DNA of 64,000 nucleotides from positions 186,001 to 250,000 of the forward strand of contig WNNJ02001809.1 in the NCBI GenBank assembly GCA_012934845.2, in the 5' to 3' direction. Position 1 is the stretch's first letter, and each line of letters starts with the position of its first letter. Under the pieces are notes generated by a model, which was given only the letters and a program-made list of their open reading frames with translations, was not told where the DNA came from and did not search any database. A program made the translations under genes and the position numbers. This document shows, in pieces, positions 12,688 through 22,734 of this stretch. This stretch comes from Pomphorhynchus laevis (taxonomy: Eukaryota; Acanthocephala; Palaeacanthocephala; Echinorhynchida; Pomphorhynchidae).

Positions 12688-14039
12688 GTAGATGTTGCAC
12701 AGTTTAACACAGTCAGTTTAACACAGCCCGGAGCACAGTTTAACGCAGTATAAACTGTGTTAAATACAGTTTAACACAGTCAGTTTAACACAGCCCGGAG
12801 CACAGTTTAACACAGTATAAACTGTGTTAAATTCAGTTTAACACAGTCAGTTTAACACAGCCCGGAGCACAGTTTAACACAGTATAAACTGTGTTAAATA
12901 CAGTTTAACACAGTCAGTTTAACACAGCCCGGAGCACAGTTTAACACAGTATAAACTGTGTTAAACGATATATATAAATATATATCGATTATAATTGTTA
13001 TATAACATATAACAATTTTATATGTTAAAAACTATATATAAATATATGTACAGCAAATTAATGTAAGTATAAATTAAATTCGATTTATAATCTACTTTCA
13101 GTATTTTATAAATTTGTAATATATAACATACAAATATTTATATTTTCACAAACTAACAGCAGTTTAGTATTAAAGTATCTATTTTTTATTCTTGATAGTT
13201 TTGTAAATTTATAAAAACGAATTTTATTCCAAAAGTTTACAAAGAACAGTATATAAGTAAAGTTTTTGTATGATTTGTTAATTTCGAATAATAAATAATA
13301 TGCAAACATTATCGATATTTGAAAACGATAAAACGTAGGACAATTTATAAAAACTAAAATTAGTGATTGAAAGCTTTCACAGCAAAAATGTTATACTTGA
13401 ATTACATACGAGCACTAAATACAATTTGACGATCTATGGACATAGCAGGAATTGGTGATTTTGAATTTATTTGCCGATCTGCAGATCTGAGACGTTTAGT
13501 ATTAAGCGAAAAATTTACAGAATTACGTTCCATACGGTCTAAGTTCTGAATATAGCGATAATTTCATTTAAAAATTGAATTCATCATACCAAAATACTTA
13601 TCAAACTACTAATTGTATTATCGTGGATACATTGAGTCAAATGTTCAGATAGTCGATCAGCAATCCAGCAATTTGATAAATCATTTAATGCCGTCTTTAA
13701 ATAGGCTTCCTTTATCTGTCTTATAAAATAAAATGAACGTCTTAAAGATTTGAGAGAAATATCAATTACCTGAATGTTGTTTGATTCGCATTGATATCCT
13801 AACAATAAGAATAATGTGAGATTGAATAGAATATCAAACACAAGTATTACTGTTAAGGCATCTGCGGGTAACCGTGGTCGATAAGTTGCAGATTTTAAAA
13901 CGGTAATAGGGAGAAGACAACATCTAAAATAATATTTTTTTGTAATTTCGTTACATAAATTACGAGCAATATATAATAACTCAACATCCTCTAGAACATA
14001 TTGGGAATGTATATAATCGCTATCGTTTTCGGGCAAATG
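12092..14039 (-). CDS. Unidentified spliced host gene, C-terminal part
   Basis: In-phase exons are 14039-13590, 13545-13410, 13353-13241, 12608-12500, 12453-12398 and 12313-12092, ending at a TAG stop. Introns are 44, 56, about 630, 46 and 84 nt with GT...AG ends. The first exon is 150 open codons (VLEDVELLYIARNLC, RPRLPADALTVILVFDILFN). Later peptides include NLDRMERNSVNFSLNTKRL, NPRSTKRQINLSFIHNIALT, VIVDVKFRDRLFNKHK and LAIDDISDSYVTICNTLATT. Agreement of phase at every short junction argues for a real gene. The long intron holds a TA microsatellite and the 67-bp array. The 84-nt intron is a multiple of three and contains an in-frame TGA, so it must be removed, or the gene is damaged. The third exon is the weakest. 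Upstream exons are not located; an in-frame ATG lies at about 14070 but is separated from exon 1 by a TAG that doubles as acceptor. No family recognised. Confidence 0.6.
12621..12685. repeat. (TA)n microsatellite
   Basis: About 32 uninterrupted AT dinucleotides, directly next to the acceptor of the 12608-12500 exon and to the 67-bp array. Confidence 0.97.
12700..12967. repeat. Four-copy 67-bp tandem array, hairpin-rich
   Basis: Four units of 67 bp start at 12700, 12767, 12834 and 12901. They differ at only a few positions. Each unit contains the CAGTTTAACACAG motif and ends in an inverted pair, TTTAACACAGT and ACTGTGTTAAA, that can form a hairpin. The array is homogeneous, so expansion is recent. 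It lies in an intron of the minus-strand gene. Confidence 0.95.
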
Positions 14040-14169
14040 CTAAATATTTGTAATGTTATTATTAGATGCCATCTAATGAATCTTTATTAAATATTCAATG
14101 TTTAATATTCACACATGTGTGGTGTTGTGCAGAGTAGACAACGGGGTTAGAACGTAGTGCAATTATTTA

Positions 14170-14480
14170 TGAGGCGAACGGTATCATAAACGTTCGCCTC
14201 ATAACGGGTAAAGAAGACAATCTCTTACTCATTGCATTCGCAAACACATCATAAGATAATGCACTGTTATAATGCACTGGCGAACCCAGCTTGCAACCTC
14301 TCTCTATGGGTTGCAAGCTCAGTTGAAAAAAATTGAACATATCTCCTCCGAGAATTAATATACCCCATTGCAACCGGTGGCATGACTGGGGCCAAAACCT
14401 CGTGCAACTATTGTTTTTATGCCCTAACTATCAAAACATTTTTAGAAACCTCGAAAAAAAAAACAACTCCATGTACCGAA
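14170..14480 (+). mobile_element. LINE ORF1 remnant (zinc-knuckle region), same family as 22740
   Basis: It aligns with 22735-22890 over the GGGTTGCAA, TTGAACATATCTCCTCC and TTGCAACCGGTG blocks. The decayed frame reads NISPPRINIPHCNRWHDWGQ, which corresponds to the start of a zinc-knuckle region. Several in-frame stops precede it, and similarity to the other copy ends near 14430. Confidence 0.65.
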
Positions 14481-14639
14481 ATTATCGATGCAATTTTAAT
14501 ATTTCGATGACGCTAAACGAACGTATAAAATTTTTAATTTCATATTGCTGTATATTGTCGTCATTTTATATTGCTGTATATATTATCATTATTCGGATGA
14601 TCAAAACACAACATTGACTGACAAAACAAAGTAAATTTA

Positions 14640-16523
14640 CAAGCTTACAAAATATACATTAACCATAAACTTCATTAATAAATGTATAGATAACATAAAT
14701 ATAGCGGGACTTTTAAATAATTCTAAAAGTAAAGAAATAATAGGGTCAGATTTAAGTAAATATATTCCTAAAATAAGGTATAAAGTGTTACCGCCATTAG
14801 AACAAACAATGTGTAATTATTATAAAGAATTAAAATCAATATTTAACGATAATATTAAAAACATAATGGAAACAGCATGCAACTGTAAAAGTCTTAGTTT
14901 TGATAAAATAAATGAACATATATGTACCCATAATCTAGAATTAATTGAAAATTGTGAATTAAGAAAGCTGCTATCAAAAGGGTATAAATATAGATTAAAT
15001 AATAACAACGACAAAAATAAAATTTACAATTCGTTATATAATAACTTAAATGATTAATTTAGTAAGCTGATTAATAGTGAAAGCTCGAATATATCTAAGA
15101 TAAAAATTTGGAAAGATTATATATTTGATAAAATTAAAAATAAAATGAAAATAACAAACAATTATAAAAGGAAAGATAAAATTAATAAAGATATGTATAA
15201 AGAACTTACTAAATTAAAGGATAACTATATAATAACAACTATTGATAAAGCTGGTAATAACTTTGTCTTCATATGCAAAAAGCTTTATTATGATATACTA
15301 ATGATTTAAATGTAAATCCAACATATGAACGTAGTGAGTTGAGTTTAGAAACAATTATTACAAGTCACTGTTCTATAATGGATAAAAAGGGTATAAAGGT
15401 TGAATTAGATAATAAAACTATACCTATATTATATTGGAATCAAAAATTACATAAAAATCCAATAAAACCTAGGTTCATATGTAGTGCGTTTAAATGTACA
15501 TTAAAACCACTTTCTGTCTATATGAATAAAATACTTAAAGTAATTAAAGCACATTTTAAAAAATATTGCAAGGTAATCGAAATTAATACTGGTATAAAAC
15601 ACTATTTCAGTATTAATTCTACAAAAGAATTTTTAGAACAGACAAAAGGAATAAATTTTCAAAATATAAATACATACGATTTTAGTACGCTTTATACAAA
15701 TCTAGATTTAGTAGATATTAAAGAAGCGTTAGTAAAATTAATTAACCTTATATTCGGAAAAAGATATACATATATATGTTATAATAATTATAACGCCTAT
15801 CTAACAAAAATTAAACCATCAAATAAATATAAATATATGGATAAAATTGAATTAATAGAATCCTTAAATATTTTGATAAATCAAAATTATTTAAAAGTAG
15901 GGACATCTATATTTAGACAAGTAAAAGGTGTTCCAATGGGTGGTAATAGTAGTCCAATTATAGCTGACTTGTTTTTAAGCTTTATAGAATATGAATTTGT
16001 TCATAACTGTGTAAAAACTAAATCTAAACAATATAAATATATGAAATATATGTTTCGATACATTGATGATATATGTGTATTTAATTCTAATAATTTTTAT
16101 TCAATTAGTGAGCACATTTATCCAGAAAGCCTTATTCTTAACAAAACCAATATTAATGATAAAGAAGGTGTATATCTAGATATGAACATTAAATTAACAT
16201 TAACTAAAACTACTATTAATTTATATCGTAAAGATGACATATTTAAATTTACAAGAAACATATTTTTGCATGAGCATTCATGCATACCATATAATATAAA
16301 ATATAATACATTAAATAATGAAATTTTAAGAATTGCAACAATATGTAATGATATTGGCTTTCTTCAAAATCATTTAAATAATTTAATAGATACATATTTT
16401 AAACTAGGTTACTATAAAAATAACATCAAGCAGAAAATAGTAAAATATATAAATCAACACAATAATATAAAGAATAAATTTAAACTCTTAAGTGGCAAAT
16501 TTTTATGGATGGATAATAAATAA
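14640..16523 (+). mobile_element. Penelope-like element RT region
   Basis: Upstream open pieces (14785-15057 and onward to about 15305) carry the N-terminal PLE region, including VLPPLEQTMCNYYKELK and TTIDKAGNNFVFICKK. The main RT frame is 15339-16523. The layout matches the Neptune/Nematis/Naiad side of PLE diversity, judged from the PMGGNSSPIIADLF motif; a phylogeny would be needed to choose. No GIY-YIG domain follows the RT. The element is broken in its 5' half, with a few breaks, while the 3' half is open. Confidence 0.85.
15339..16523 (+). CDS. PLE reverse transcriptase (394-residue open frame)
   Basis: Visible RT landmarks in order: TIPILYWNQKLHKNPIKPR (motif 1-2 region), TYDFSTLYTNL (motif A, the first catalytic Asp), GVPMGGNSSPIIADLF (motif B), FRYIDDICVFN (motif C, the YIDD catalytic pair), then YLDMNI and LYRKDDIFKFTRN, and the thumb-like C-terminus ending LSGKFLWMDNK before the stop. 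RNA-dependent DNA synthesis at the target site is the known role of the family. Near-copies lie at 6757-7506 (minus strand) and 45573-45720 (plus strand). The annotated start at 15339 is just the first ATG after an upstream interruption. The N-terminal domain lies before it. Confidence 0.9.
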   Translation: MSLETIITSHCSIMDKKGIKVELDNKTIPILYWNQKLHKNPIKPRFICSAFKCTLKPLSVYMNKILKVIKAHFKKYCKVIEINTGIKHYFSINSTKEFLEQTKGINFQNINTYDFSTLYTNLDLVDIKEALVKLINLIFGKRYTYICYNNYNAYLTKIKPSNKYKYMDKIELIESLNILINQNYLKVGTSIFRQVKGVPMGGNSSPIIADLFLSFIEYEFVHNCVKTKSKQYKYMKYMFRYIDDICVFNSNNFYSISEHIYPESLILNKTNINDKEGVYLDMNIKLTLTKTTINLYRKDDIFKFTRNIFLHEHSCIPYNIKYNTLNNEILRIATICNDIGFLQNHLNNLIDTYFKLGYYKNNIKQKIVKYINQHNNIKNKFKLLSGKFLWMDNK

Positions 16524-16880
16524 TATACTTTGCATTAGAATAAGATACTAGATAGTTATTTCAGAGGAAATACATCATTAGCATGTATTTGGCCCGCTGC
16601 TATGTTGGGTAGAGGAGTTAGGGGCCGAAACCTGATAGCATAGCAGTTCCTCCTGATGACCTCTAATTCTTATTCTGATACAACGTCTGTTATTTATTAG
16701 TCAATTCATAAAAATGACGTTTATTTTAAATTTTATTTTTTATTTTTTTTATTTTTATTTTTTAACTTGATTTAAATTATAGAAAATCTAAAAACAATTA
16801 TTAATTTTATTATTTAATTATTAAATTTTGATTTAGCATTATTATGTTTTGTTTATTTTATAATTATATAACAATACGTA
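16524..16880 (+). other. PLE 3' UTR with conserved RNA-like fold
   Basis: After the RT stop there is nested pairing. AGAATAAG (16537-16544) pairs with CTTATTCT (16669-16676). AAATACAT (16568-16575) pairs with ATGTATTT (16583-16590). CTGCTATG (16597-16604) pairs with CATAGCAG (16639-16646). A diverged copy at 24461-24640 keeps the same pairings, with a G-U wobble replacing a pair in the third stem. Related flanks are at 6620-6740 and 20560-20700. The tail ends with the TACGTAGACTCAG block at about 16873. Confidence 0.6.
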
Positions 16881-17013
16881 GACTCAGTTAGCTGATTTAA
16901 TTTATCAATAAGAATAAATTTTCAGAAGATAAATACGTAAGATATTGTTAACAAAGTCATTATCAAAAACTGACAATATATAAATAATTTAGTGTGAGCT
17001 CTTCACAAATTCT

Positions 17014-18067
17014 TCAGTTCCGCCACGAGCGGCTTGTGTCCAAGCTCGCCACATCCTCCCCGCCGGCGTCTACCTGGCTTGTCTCCTTTGCCGTATTTGC
17101 AGCTGATTCGGTTGGCGCGTCTAATGCTCGCAACGGAACCCCACATGATTCGCTTTCGACTGATGATAGTCGAGTTAATATACCAGCGATATCATTGTAT
17201 GGTTCAGTATTGAACATACGACGCTTCGGTGTTTCCATTATCGTCTGTGGGGCATCAGATAGTGGGTGGTTGCGTCCATTCAACGACGCTAGGATTGCCC
17301 GAGCATTTCCGCGCATGATGGCCAACGATGCTCTTTGGAATAGGTGATCTACCGTTTTATGATATTCGATCCCAGTTGTGGCGGATATCTGTCTTGCTAT
17401 CGATCGCATGAGACGTTCGTCTTGGTCGTTCCAGCCCTCCATACGTCTCTACTACTGCCGGTATAAATTGATAACCAGCGGACTCCATACGTGTTCTATA
17501 CTTCCTCTCCTTGACATTGACTGCATACATTGTCGCTGCATAGCCTGGCGTTATCGATGCGTTTGCTATGTACGCTGATTGTTGTGGATGTGTTACAGCG
17601 AAATCAACTGCACGAGGAGGGTCCCCATGAATCAAAACGTCTGCAGGTCGTTCACGAAGGTCTGGTATAAGGTTCCTTACCTCCAAAGCGACATGCATTC
17701 CTGCAGATTGAGCGGCATGAAAGACCACATCGCGAATTCCGTTGTGTCGCAGTCCCGGGTAACCTCCATATTGGCAGGTCAGCGCATGTAGGCCGACTGA
17801 ATCAGCGGGGAGAAAGCATCGCCCACACCGCTCTCCAGGTGAAAATAGAGGCGCACCAAGCCAAAATCGAGTTAAGGCGCAAAACTGCGAAGGGGGAATG
17901 TCCATTCCGAGCGCTTTATTTGGGACCACTCGTAACCAGGAACTGGCGTGAGGGCGTGACACAGCCAGCAATCGAGCTCTGTTGAAGTGGTGAACGTCCG
18001 TAAGCATTTGCTCGTGAACTTTATTATCGAGGAGCATTGATAGCTTGTGTTGACTGTCAGATTGCAT
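17014..18067 (-). pseudogene. Zinc knuckle and restriction-like endonuclease of the RLE LINE
   Basis: The 236-residue frame 18067-17357 has a Cys-His knuckle (CGRC, nine residues, H, three residues, C), then the RHNGIRDVVFHAAQSAG helix and the nuclease core RPADVLIHGDPPRAVDFAVT, which fits the PD...D layout of the restriction-like fold. The frame then changes near 17440, and 17442-17014 continues with GWNDQDERLMRSIARQISA and FQRASLAIMRGNARAIL, the usual C-terminal helix region. One frame change lies at the start (about 18067) and one near 17440. Confidence 0.8.
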
Positions 18068-19433
18068 TATTGGTGGTGATTCATGTAGTGAAGATAATCT
18101 CTCGATAAAGTAAGATAGTCCTGGGAATTATTGACAGAAAGTCCCCATTCGGCACATACCCTCTGTACACTGGCAATGTACGCACAAGGTGCATGCTTCA
18201 CAGTTTCGCGGATCCCGAAGCCACCCAACCTTAAAGGAAGCGTAATTTGGGTTCGCATCTGAGGGTTTAGCTGGACAGACGTCATCTCGCTAAAAGCGGA
18301 AATGGTCGAATCATCAAAACTTTTGTAAAACGTGTTGCCATAGTCAGGATCAATCGTTCTCATCAGGTGGTTTATTTTCGGGGCACTGGCGCAATGTCGC
18401 AGTAGTAAGTAAGCGACCTGTGTATCAGGAATGGTGGTTATCAAATCGATTTGACTTCTTAATTTTGGCAAATTTACTCTCATCAGCTGATCATTAACGA
18501 AATCTTGGCACCCTATAGGTGTGCCGAGCAAGCAAAACTTTTTACTTTCATTAAGTATTGGTTGAGATGCACATGCCTCTGAGAAAGTTTGCAAGGCTAC
18601 GGCAGAGCCTATAATCTCGGTCTTTTGCCAGTTAAGGTCCAAACGGAGTAGAGCAAACTCTCTTTCTGGGTAAGCCAGCGCATCAGCTACTGCTGTGGGA
18701 TGCCCTCCGATTATGCCGTCATCCAAATACCAGCGGTTTAAATGTATTCCATGTAAGCAACCAACCGAAGTGATGCAATCATGAATTGCCAATGAAAATA
18801 AAGACGGTCCTAAGGGATCTCCTTGTTGTCCGCCTTGGCATGATCGAAGGGGCTCCAAATTTCCGAATTGAAGCAATGATGGCTCGGAGTAGCAGTATCT
18901 CAACCACGGCATTAATTGCGGGACAGATCGTTGAATTACACTGAATATGGCATGTCGGCTGATAAAAATTGAAAACATTCCTGAGATCGACCTTAGCCCA
19001 CACCCAGTCATCCTTATCGCGTCGTCGAGTGTGTTCATCTCTCACAATGTGTATTATGCTATCAACCCCATTTTTAGTTGCTACACCGAGCTGAGTTGGT
19101 TGCAACACTGACAAAAAGACTGCTAAGTTTACGACATGCACATTTTGAGCAGAGTCGTCTAAGCGTTTCCCCGGCCGCGATAGGACGCACTCCATCGGGT
19201 TCTTTCACAAGTGCAATCAGATTCGCACCACATAAGTATCTGGCCACAGATTCATGTCCTCCCCCACCCAAAAGGGTGTTCACAAGGGACGTAATTCGCT
19301 GCAAAAACGATCCAGACAAATCTGATGTTAGTAAATCTTGTAAATGCTCTGGGCGAAGTCCTAGGCAGCCGGACGCTGACGTCGAGGGAAATGAGAAAAT
19401 GGCTGCCCTCACGAGACTGCAATCCACAATCAA
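18067..19433 (-). pseudogene. RT domain of the RLE LINE (frameshifted)
   Basis: Pieces in three frames cover the RT. 19433-19074 has LIALVKEPDGVRPIAAGETL (fingers). 19195-18779 has QLGVATKNGVDSIIH and WAKVDLRNVFN (motif A). 19038-18067 has GGQQGDPLGPSLFSLAIHD (motif B), WYLDDGIIGG (motif C with YLDD), LNWQKTEIIG (motif D) and the thumb. At least two frame changes interrupt it, near 19080-19190 and 18780-19040. No intact RT is encoded. Confidence 0.85.
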
Positions 19434-19469
19434 AGAATTGACTTGAAAGCCTGCATCAAGGCAAGTATC

Positions 19470-20312
19470 CTATTGTAAACGATAAATCCCGTTTTCTGGG
19501 TGTAGATTAAGCAGTTTTTCACGAACTGTCTCATTGACCAGGGCCAATCCATTATAACATAGTCTTTTCATCGCTTTTCCGTAGTTGCCACGTCGAGCAA
19601 GAGCCACAGCTGAGTTAGTAGGGACATCTGCGGCGCGCGAAGCTTCGTAAGGTTTGGCGAGACTGGCAATAAGTTGCTCCAAAGGTGTGGAGGTGTACCG
19701 GCACAAGCTTTCTTTCATGTGACTTGCATTATTGCGCTGTGCACGCTGTGATGAGGACCTCTCGATATGAGTTGCAAAACATATCTTTGGGAACAATAGT
19801 AGACGTACCCATGACTCCTCTGTATTCAAAGAAAGTGCGTCCTTTATTAAATCTGACATTATTTGTGCTGCCATTCCGCGTATTCGTGTAGGCAAACGAA
19901 CTACAGTGCCTGATTGTCTTCTCCATCCCTGATGTAGACAATCGGTAGCAAGAGTATCCGGTGTTGAAGCTCCAATTGTATGCTCAGGCTCAACGCACGG
20001 TTCATTTTGAGCCAAAGATGCGCGGCAAACCCACTTGGGAATTATTGCAGCTTGCTTCTTGGTCAGGCCAACACAAGATAAGTGGTACCACGTAGAACAT
20101 GTATCACATTCTATCAGGACCTTACGCCGATTTATCTTCATGCATATTGGGCATCTGCTCGTATCCGCTACGTTCGCATTTTCTTGCAAATGGCTACAGC
20201 CATTCGCCTTGAGTGTGCTGCAGTCGTGCGATAATTCCATAGCTGACGCGGATGTTTCATCCGCGTTATCAATTGACCAGGTGTTGGGACGTATATGCGA
20301 TTTGTAAATCAA
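19470..20312 (-). CDS. N-terminal part of the RLE LINE protein, PHD-like zinc finger
   Basis: This is a 280-residue open frame. Residues 54-96 form a PHD-type pattern: C54, C57, C69, C72, H77, C80 and WVC with C96. The eighth ligand expected two residues after C96 is absent, so the finger is degenerate or lacks one ligand. PHD fingers bind histone tails in chromatin proteins; in a retroelement this could guide target choice (inference). The C-terminal part, including ALARRGNYGKAMKRLCYNGL, leads to the RT and is followed by an in-frame stop at about 19470. The 5' flank 20313-20540 shows no further frame. Confidence 0.75.
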   Translation of the reverse strand: MIYKSHIRPNTWSIDNADETSASAMELSHDCSTLKANGCSHLQENANVADTSRCPICMKINRRKVLIECDTCSTWYHLSCVGLTKKQAAIIPKWVCRASLAQNEPCVEPEHTIGASTPDTLATDCLHQGWRRQSGTVVRLPTRIRGMAAQIMSDLIKDALSLNTEESWVRLLLFPKICFATHIERSSSQRAQRNNASHMKESLCRYTSTPLEQLIASLAKPYEASRAADVPTNSAVALARRGNYGKAMKRLCYNGLALVNETVREKLLNLHPENGIYRLQ

Positions 20313-20539
20313 TTTATTCAGAGCTTCACGATTTTTAGTTGCTGACCAAAGCTCACTTTCAGATAATAAGATTTATCTCTCCCTCTGTATCGAGATTTCA
20401 TCATGGTTCAATTTCGAGAGAGCTCAATTTAAAACACTGCACCGGGAAGACGATAACTTGATACTATCGGAATGTTTCTTAGTTACTTCAACTGGCTTCC
20501 TCTAAAGTGAACAAATCAGATCACCTAACTGAGTATATT

Positions 20540-20710
20540 ATAATTATATTATGATTTATTAACTAAATCAATTTATATGAATTGACTTATATATAACATA
20601 CGATGTATCAGAATAAAAACCGCTTTACTCTTAGAACTTTGCAATGATCGAGCTCCTAACCTCATTACTAATGCTTAGACCAATCAGAGCACAAAGAAAG
20701 TTTATTTCGA
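20540..20710 (-). repeat. Detached PLE 3'-UTR remnant
   Basis: On the minus strand TTATTCTGATACATCGTATG, followed by a GTCAATTCAT block, matches 16670-16710. A GAGGTTAGG block lies upstream. Together with 16524-16880 this puts inverted PLE tails on both sides of the RLE LINE. Confidence 0.6.
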
Positions 20711-20719
20711 TGGCCCTCC

Positions 20720-22500
20720 ATCTATTGATTTTTCTTACTGTCCAATGTAGATCTTATATTCCTGTGATTGTTAATGCACATCATAAAGGTGTCATTGTCG
20801 AGAAATATAACATCGGTGAATAGAGGCTCCTATTTGCGCTCGGTTTATTGGGTCAGATGACATATACAATCATTATAAATTCTGGAAACTTCTTGAAGAC
20901 AATAATATTATTGGCCAAGTATGGTGTTGTGAAGCCAAATACTTTCAGTTTATGAAAGACATATTTAAAACTATCATCTGTCTGATTAACAGAAGCCAAA
21001 GATTTAAAATAATATTTCATAATGCTTACTCCACACATGATAGTGTGTGAAGATTTAGTGTCTGATATCCTATGCTATGTACATATTGATGAATAAATAA
21101 AAATAGATAGATATTTATAGGATTCTTCCTAGTATATTAGAATATTAAATGTAGCTCGGTAAATTTTTAAAAACTACAGCCTTATAAAATAAGATTATAT
21201 TAAGAAATTATAAGATAGAAGAGCTATTTTACGGTACCAAGGTCAAACGGCCAATTAACAAGCTGCGAATTAATTGTATTAATGTGGTTTTTCAAAAAAG
21301 TAAGATACTAAACTGTGATTGCTCGTTCGTATATCATACGTTGATGCTTATTTTTTGTCTTTTCCTAGTGTGCTTAATTTACAGGACTCATTCTACGTTT
21401 AATAGGCTCAAAGCACATATCATTAAGGTTCGTGCATAGACGATACAACACTGTTTGATGCTCAAACTGTTCGTTTGAGCCTCATTTGATGGTCGAATGC
21501 AAGGGTTCCATGGTAGGATATTTGCTTAGAAATTAAAATCAGTCGTAGAAACATATCTCAAATCGGTGAGGCAAACCGCATACTACGCTACTCCATATGT
21601 TAATGGTTAAGGCAATTACGCACAAGATAAGAAACCAGGTCTATCTTCACCTGTAAATTAAACCTTTCTATCTTTCTGGTTTCTTTTTTATCTTTCTGGT
21701 TGGATGTGTCCGTCATTTTGGATAATATCAATAATAACTCAATTATTTATGAATCACAATTATTTTGTATTTCATTTTACAACTTATTGCTCATAATTTA
21801 AAAAATATGTTCTTTGATACTTGAGGTAAATTTAAAACTTTTTGTTTTCGAAAGCTTAACTGAAATTAATAAACAGTGATCTGAACAACTGCAAAGACTA
21901 ACATATTTGATGAATGCTCTGGTATCACTAGCTATACTCGCTATACAGGAGTGTGCATTTTAATTAGAATTAAAAGAGTATATTAAAATTTTTGAGATGT
22001 ATTCATAACTGAAATTCTAAAATTTAATCATTTGAACACAGCATTGCTCAAATCTACTAAAATCTTCTTTATCTTCTTCTTTTAACTAAAATAAAAAGCG
22101 AATAAATTCTTTAGAGATACTATGCTATAAATCAAATGTATACCACGGTATAAATTAAAGTAAATTTTATTATTTTAATATTTAAATACAAAAACATAAA
22201 AATGGAATATCTTTGTCGCTTGATAAGTGAAATGAACATAATTTTATACTAAAATAACGCTTTCACTACAGAAAGTCATTTATTTTCAATAATTCGAAGA
22301 TAACTCCTCATCAAACAATGTACATTTGTGCATATTTCATAATGACAATTTGGTGTTACAGGAGGAGCTACCCCCGATAAAGAAGCTCGCAAATTTAGTG
22401 GTAATCACTACTACTCATGTAGCACATAACCTGATAAATAACACATTCCTAAATTTATTGACAATTTCAATAACATAATCGTTCTTCATTCGGCTATATC
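20720..22500. other. No recognised gene
   Basis: Moderately AT-rich. A 61-residue frame at 20853-21038 (minus; FHKLKVFGFTTPYLANN) looks somewhat protein-like, but I see no splice context or family. Confidence 0.4.
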
Positions 22501-22734
22501 TTTGTAAATTCGTACAGGCTGTCCTTCGCAAGTCCGGATCTTGCGAAGGAGTACATTGACTATTTTTATGTTAATCTTAGGAAAAAAGGAACTATCTTGT
22601 ACAAGCCGATTTAGACTTCGTTGAAAATTACGAATTTAATGTTTTATCTAAACGAGAAAGATTTGTTGGCTCTTGAAAAAATAAACTTTATTACAAAAGT
22701 TAGCATCATAACAGGTAAAGGGAGCAAACCCTTA

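Larger units (their letters stand above)
16994..20312 (-). mobile_element. RLE-type LINE with PHD-like finger, decayed
   Basis: A full-length-looking single-ORF non-LTR element on the minus strand: PHD-like finger, RT with YLDD, zinc knuckle, then restriction-like endonuclease. Coding pieces run 20312-19470, 19433-19074, 19195-18779, 19038-18067, 18067-17357 and 17442-17014. The first junction is an in-frame stop (the frame is the same on both sides). The others are frame changes. Clade is uncertain; the RLE plus zinc-finger layout belongs to the R2/CRE/NeSL/Utopia group. It is much GC-richer than its surroundings. No target site or target duplication was identified. Confidence 0.85.

Noticed and set aside
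12486-12710. 74-codon frame with a long IYIY repeat
   Set aside because: The first part is the translated TA microsatellite; only the downstream segment from 12608 is kept, as an exon of the spliced gene.
13720-13770. An intron (GTAATTG...TTATAAG) inside the 150-codon exon 14039-13590
   Set aside because: Its length is 50 nt, and removing it would break the frame that is otherwise open on both sides.
11061-16523. One intact PLE with GIY-YIG followed by RT
   Set aside because: A host gene on the opposite strand and a LINE fragment lie between the two parts, so they are separate insertions or pieces.
16524-16720. Hammerhead ribozyme in the PLE 3' UTR
   Set aside because: CTGATGA (16653) and GAAAC-like strings occur in this region of the PLE copies, and hammerheads are known in PLEs. 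But the core order and the stem II spacing cannot be satisfied in any arrangement I tried.
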